Origin: Streptomyces sp. KL109B
GTDB lineage: Bacteria; Actinomycetota; Actinomycetes; Streptomycetales; Streptomycetaceae
DNA length: 64,000 nucleotides
Reading direction: 5' to 3'
NCBI RefSeq assembly: GCF_030766935.1
Contig: NZ_JASERL010000008.1
Span: forward strand, 62,001 to 126,000
Within the stretch, counting starts at the first letter, position 1, and every line of letters starts with the position of its first letter. The notes beneath the pieces were generated by a model, which had not been told where the DNA came from, made no database searches, and saw nothing but the letters and a program-made list of their open reading frames with translations. The translations under genes and the position numbers were made by a program. Positions 62,476 to 64,000 of the stretch are shown in pieces.

Positions 62476-63396
62476 ATGGCCCTAGGTACCGCTTCCACCA
62501 GGACTGATCGCGCCCGACGCGTACGCGACATGCTCGCACCCGGCAAGACGGCTTTCTCGTTCGAGTTCTCCGCGCCGAAGACCCCGAAGGGCGAGCGCAA
62601 CCTTTGGAACGCGCTGCGCAGGGTCGAGGCCGTCTCGCCCGACTTCGTCTCCGTGACGTACGGCGCGGGCGGCTCCACGCGCGCGGGCACCGTCAAGGAG
62701 ACCCAGCAGATCGTCGCCGACACGACGCTGACGCCCGTGGCACACATCACGGCCGTCGAGCACTCGGTCGCCGAACTGCGCAACATCATCGGCCAGTACG
62801 CCGACGCCGGGATCCGGAACATGCTCGCGGTGCGCGGCGACCCGCCCGGCGACCCCATGGGCGAGTGGATCTCGCACCCCGAAGGACTCACGTACGCGGC
62901 CGAACTCGTCGAATTGATCAAGGAGTCCGGGGACTTCTGCGTCGGCGTCGCCGCGTTTCCCGCGATGCACCCGCGCTCGCCCGACTGGGACTCCGACGTG
63001 CGGCATTTCGTCGACAAGTGCCGTGCGGGCGCCGATTACGCGATCACGCAGATGTTCTTCCACCCGGAGGAGTATCTGCGGCTGCGCGACAGGGTCGCCG
63101 CGGCGGGCTGCGAGACGCCGATCATTCCCGAATGCATGCCGGTGACGAGCGTGCGCATGCTCGAACGCCTGCCCCAGCTGAGCAACGCCGACTTCCCCGC
63201 CGCGTTGAAAGAGCGAATCCTCACAGCGAAAGACGATCCAGCCGCTGTACGCTCCATTGGCATCGAGTTCGCCACGGAGTTCTGCGCCAAGCTGCTTGAC
63301 GAGGGAGTGCCGGGTCTGCACTTCATTACCCTCAACAACTCCACTGCGACGCTGGAGATCTACGAGAACCTGGGCCTGCATCAAGAGCGGGGCTGA
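62476..63396 (+). CDS. metF: 5,10-methylenetetrahydrofolate reductase
   Basis: It reduces methylene-THF to methyl-THF for methionine synthesis. The 306-aa TIM-barrel flavoprotein shows KTAFSFEFSAPKT (catalytic Glu), FVSVTYGAGGSTR, PVAHITAV, NMLAVRGDPPGD, FCVGVAAFPAMHPRS, ADYAITQMFF and GLHFITLNNS. The leaderless start is at ATG 62476. No SAM riboswitch is visible in the 82-bp upstream gap, unlike the class V enzyme at 18.1 kb. Confidence 0.95.
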   Translation: MALGTASTRTDRARRVRDMLAPGKTAFSFEFSAPKTPKGERNLWNALRRVEAVSPDFVSVTYGAGGSTRAGTVKETQQIVADTTLTPVAHITAVEHSVAELRNIIGQYADAGIRNMLAVRGDPPGDPMGEWISHPEGLTYAAELVELIKESGDFCVGVAAFPAMHPRSPDWDSDVRHFVDKCRAGADYAITQMFFHPEEYLRLRDRVAAAGCETPIIPECMPVTSVRMLERLPQLSNADFPAALKERILTAKDDPAAVRSIGIEFATEFCAKLLDEGVPGLHFITLNNSTATLEIYENLGLHQERG

Positions 63397-63444
63397 TTTT
63401 CCGCCGTACCCACCTGGGGTTCGGCCGTACGAGAGGGGCGTACA

Positions 63445-64000
63445 TGGGCTGGGCGGTCCTCTATGTCGCGTTCGGACTGGTGGCACTGTGGCTCCTCGGT
63501 GAGGTCCTGCTGCAGTACAAGGCACGGCTGCGCTGGCGGCTGCTCGCCTTCGGCGGCTTCCTCGGAGTCGTGGTCGGCGTCCTGCTGCCCTCGGTGATCG
63601 TCATCGGGGCCGGCGCCATCGCGTTCGCGATCGGGCAGACGTACGTCACGCTGTCCTTCCGCCGCGGGTTCGCCGCGGGCTGGTCGCTGAAGGGCATGCC
63701 GGGGGTTCCCGGCATGGGCGGCGGGCGCCGCTCCGAGGAGGAGCTGCACCAGGATCCGACGCTTCAGGTCTCGGACCTGGAGTACGAGCCGGTGCAGCCG
63801 CCGCAGCAGGAGTACGCGCAGGTCCCGGAGACGGCGGCCGAGTCGACGGCGGTGTACGCCCCCCAGCCGATGCCCGACGACACCAGCCAGTACGGCGTCT
63901 ACCAGGACTCCGCGTACGCCCAGCCCGCCCAGGCCGTGCACGGGGCGCAGGAGTACGCCTACGACGCCGGCTCCTACGGCTACGACCAGCAGGGCTACGG
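63445..64000 (+). CDS. Membrane protein with Tyr/Gln-rich tail (partial, runs off the window)
   Basis: From ATG 63445 the frame stays open to the end of the window (185 codons seen). It starts MGWAVLYVAFGLVALWLLGE, giving one helix, followed by a basic loop and a second long hydrophobic stretch (about residues 34-66). The cytoplasmic part then becomes acidic and rich in Tyr, Gln, Pro and Ala (QQEYAQVPE.., SQYGVYQDSAYAQ.., YDAGSYGYDQQGYG). GAGAGGGG lies about 7 nt upstream. I do not recognise a family. The low-complexity tail resembles those of actinobacterial membrane scaffolds. Confidence 0.75.

Noticed and set aside
1..64000. tRNA, rRNA, insertion sequences, integrase or attachment sites
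   Set aside because: I looked for cloverleaf-like segments, transposase motifs and direct-repeat borders and found none that I can support.
1..64000. TTA (bldA-dependent) leucine codons
   Set aside because: The few TAA/TTA strings checked were out of frame or outside genes. I did not scan every gene, so no claim is made.

Overview
The window is a high-GC chromosomal segment from a Streptomyces species. It has about 70% G+C, strong third-position GC bias, many GTG and TTG starts, and the actinobacterial aa3 oxidase/bc1 cluster. Other markers are the MacRS two-component pair, a SAM-IV riboswitch, a trp attenuator with a fused TrpE-TrpG, and a PASTA kinase. I recognise many genes in the same neighbourhood as the Mycobacterium tuberculosis Rv2172c-Rv2204c region (erpA, adoK-like, ctaC/ctaF, ctaE-qcrCAB, trpD, NlpC/P60, pimB-like, fadD15-like, SRPBCC, ArsA-like, PlsC, GT87, DAHP synthase, kinase, Rv2175c, metF). 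This is therefore a conserved core region with Streptomyces-specific insertions. It is not a genomic island. I saw no rRNA, tRNA, CRISPR array, prophage, insertion sequence or secondary-metabolite cluster.

Layout. 1-2.3 kb: end of an RND efflux pump, nadA and erpA (NAD and Fe-S metabolism). 2.3-6.8 kb: an anchored secreted protein, a 69-aa protein, an adenosine-kinase-like PfkB kinase, and a cysteine desulfurase fused to TusA. 7.1-16.5 kb: the respiratory cluster ctaC-ctaD-ctaF, then an L,D-transpeptidase and a degenerate receiver protein, then ctaE-qcrC-qcrA-qcrB. 16.6-19.5 kb: trpD, then a SAM-IV riboswitch ahead of a SufS-like class V enzyme. 19.4-24.7 kb, minus strand: a small secreted protein, a histidine kinase and response regulator, an SLC13-type transporter and glycerate kinase. 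24.7-27.5 kb: stand-alone Lrp sensor domain with a rhomboid protease, and divergently a zinc-ribbon protein with an NYN nuclease.

27.8-36.3 kb: cell-envelope genes, namely two tandem NlpC/P60 hydrolases, an HExxH lipoprotein, a GT87 and a GT4 glycosyltransferase, and a long-chain acyl-CoA ligase. 36.6-41.5 kb: metallophosphoesterase, SRPBCC protein, ArsA-like protein with a damaged P-loop, DUF5304, glucokinase glkA and an EEP-family protein. 41.5-48.2 kb: membrane protein and alpha/beta hydrolase, PlsC acyltransferase, macS-macR, phosphofructokinase and a D-lactate-dehydrogenase-like enzyme. 48.1-51.7 kb: trpE(G) with leader peptide and attenuator, divergent from class II DAHP synthase. 51.8-54.9 kb: iron-box-controlled bfd, bfr, a molybdopterin oxidoreductase, a DUF4396 protein behind a CsoR-like operator, and endonuclease IV. 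55-64 kb: PASTA Ser/Thr kinase, TPP-riboswitch-controlled thiO-thiS-thiG, an FAD reductase, an Rv2175c homologue, thiE, metF and the start of a membrane protein.

Three themes recur. The first is sulfur handling: two cysteine desulfurases of different types, ThiS, MetF, and SAM and TPP riboswitches. The second is copper, iron and heme respiration: the oxidase, ErpA, Bfr/Bfd and a predicted copper-type operator. The third is the envelope: PIM-type glycosyltransferases, PlsC, NlpC/P60 and a PASTA kinase. Many genes also show a TANNNT hexamer 5-8 nt before the start codon and no Shine-Dalgarno, the signature of leaderless mRNAs. Inter-gene spaces carry a dispersed hairpin repeat family. The points most worth checking are the SAM-IV-controlled desulfurase, the desulfurase-TusA fusion, the CsoR-like site before the His/Gln-rich DUF4396 gene, the perfect palindrome at the ctaE start, the ArsA-like protein that has lost both P-loop lysines, and the out-of-frame overlap between a secreted peptide and a histidine kinase.
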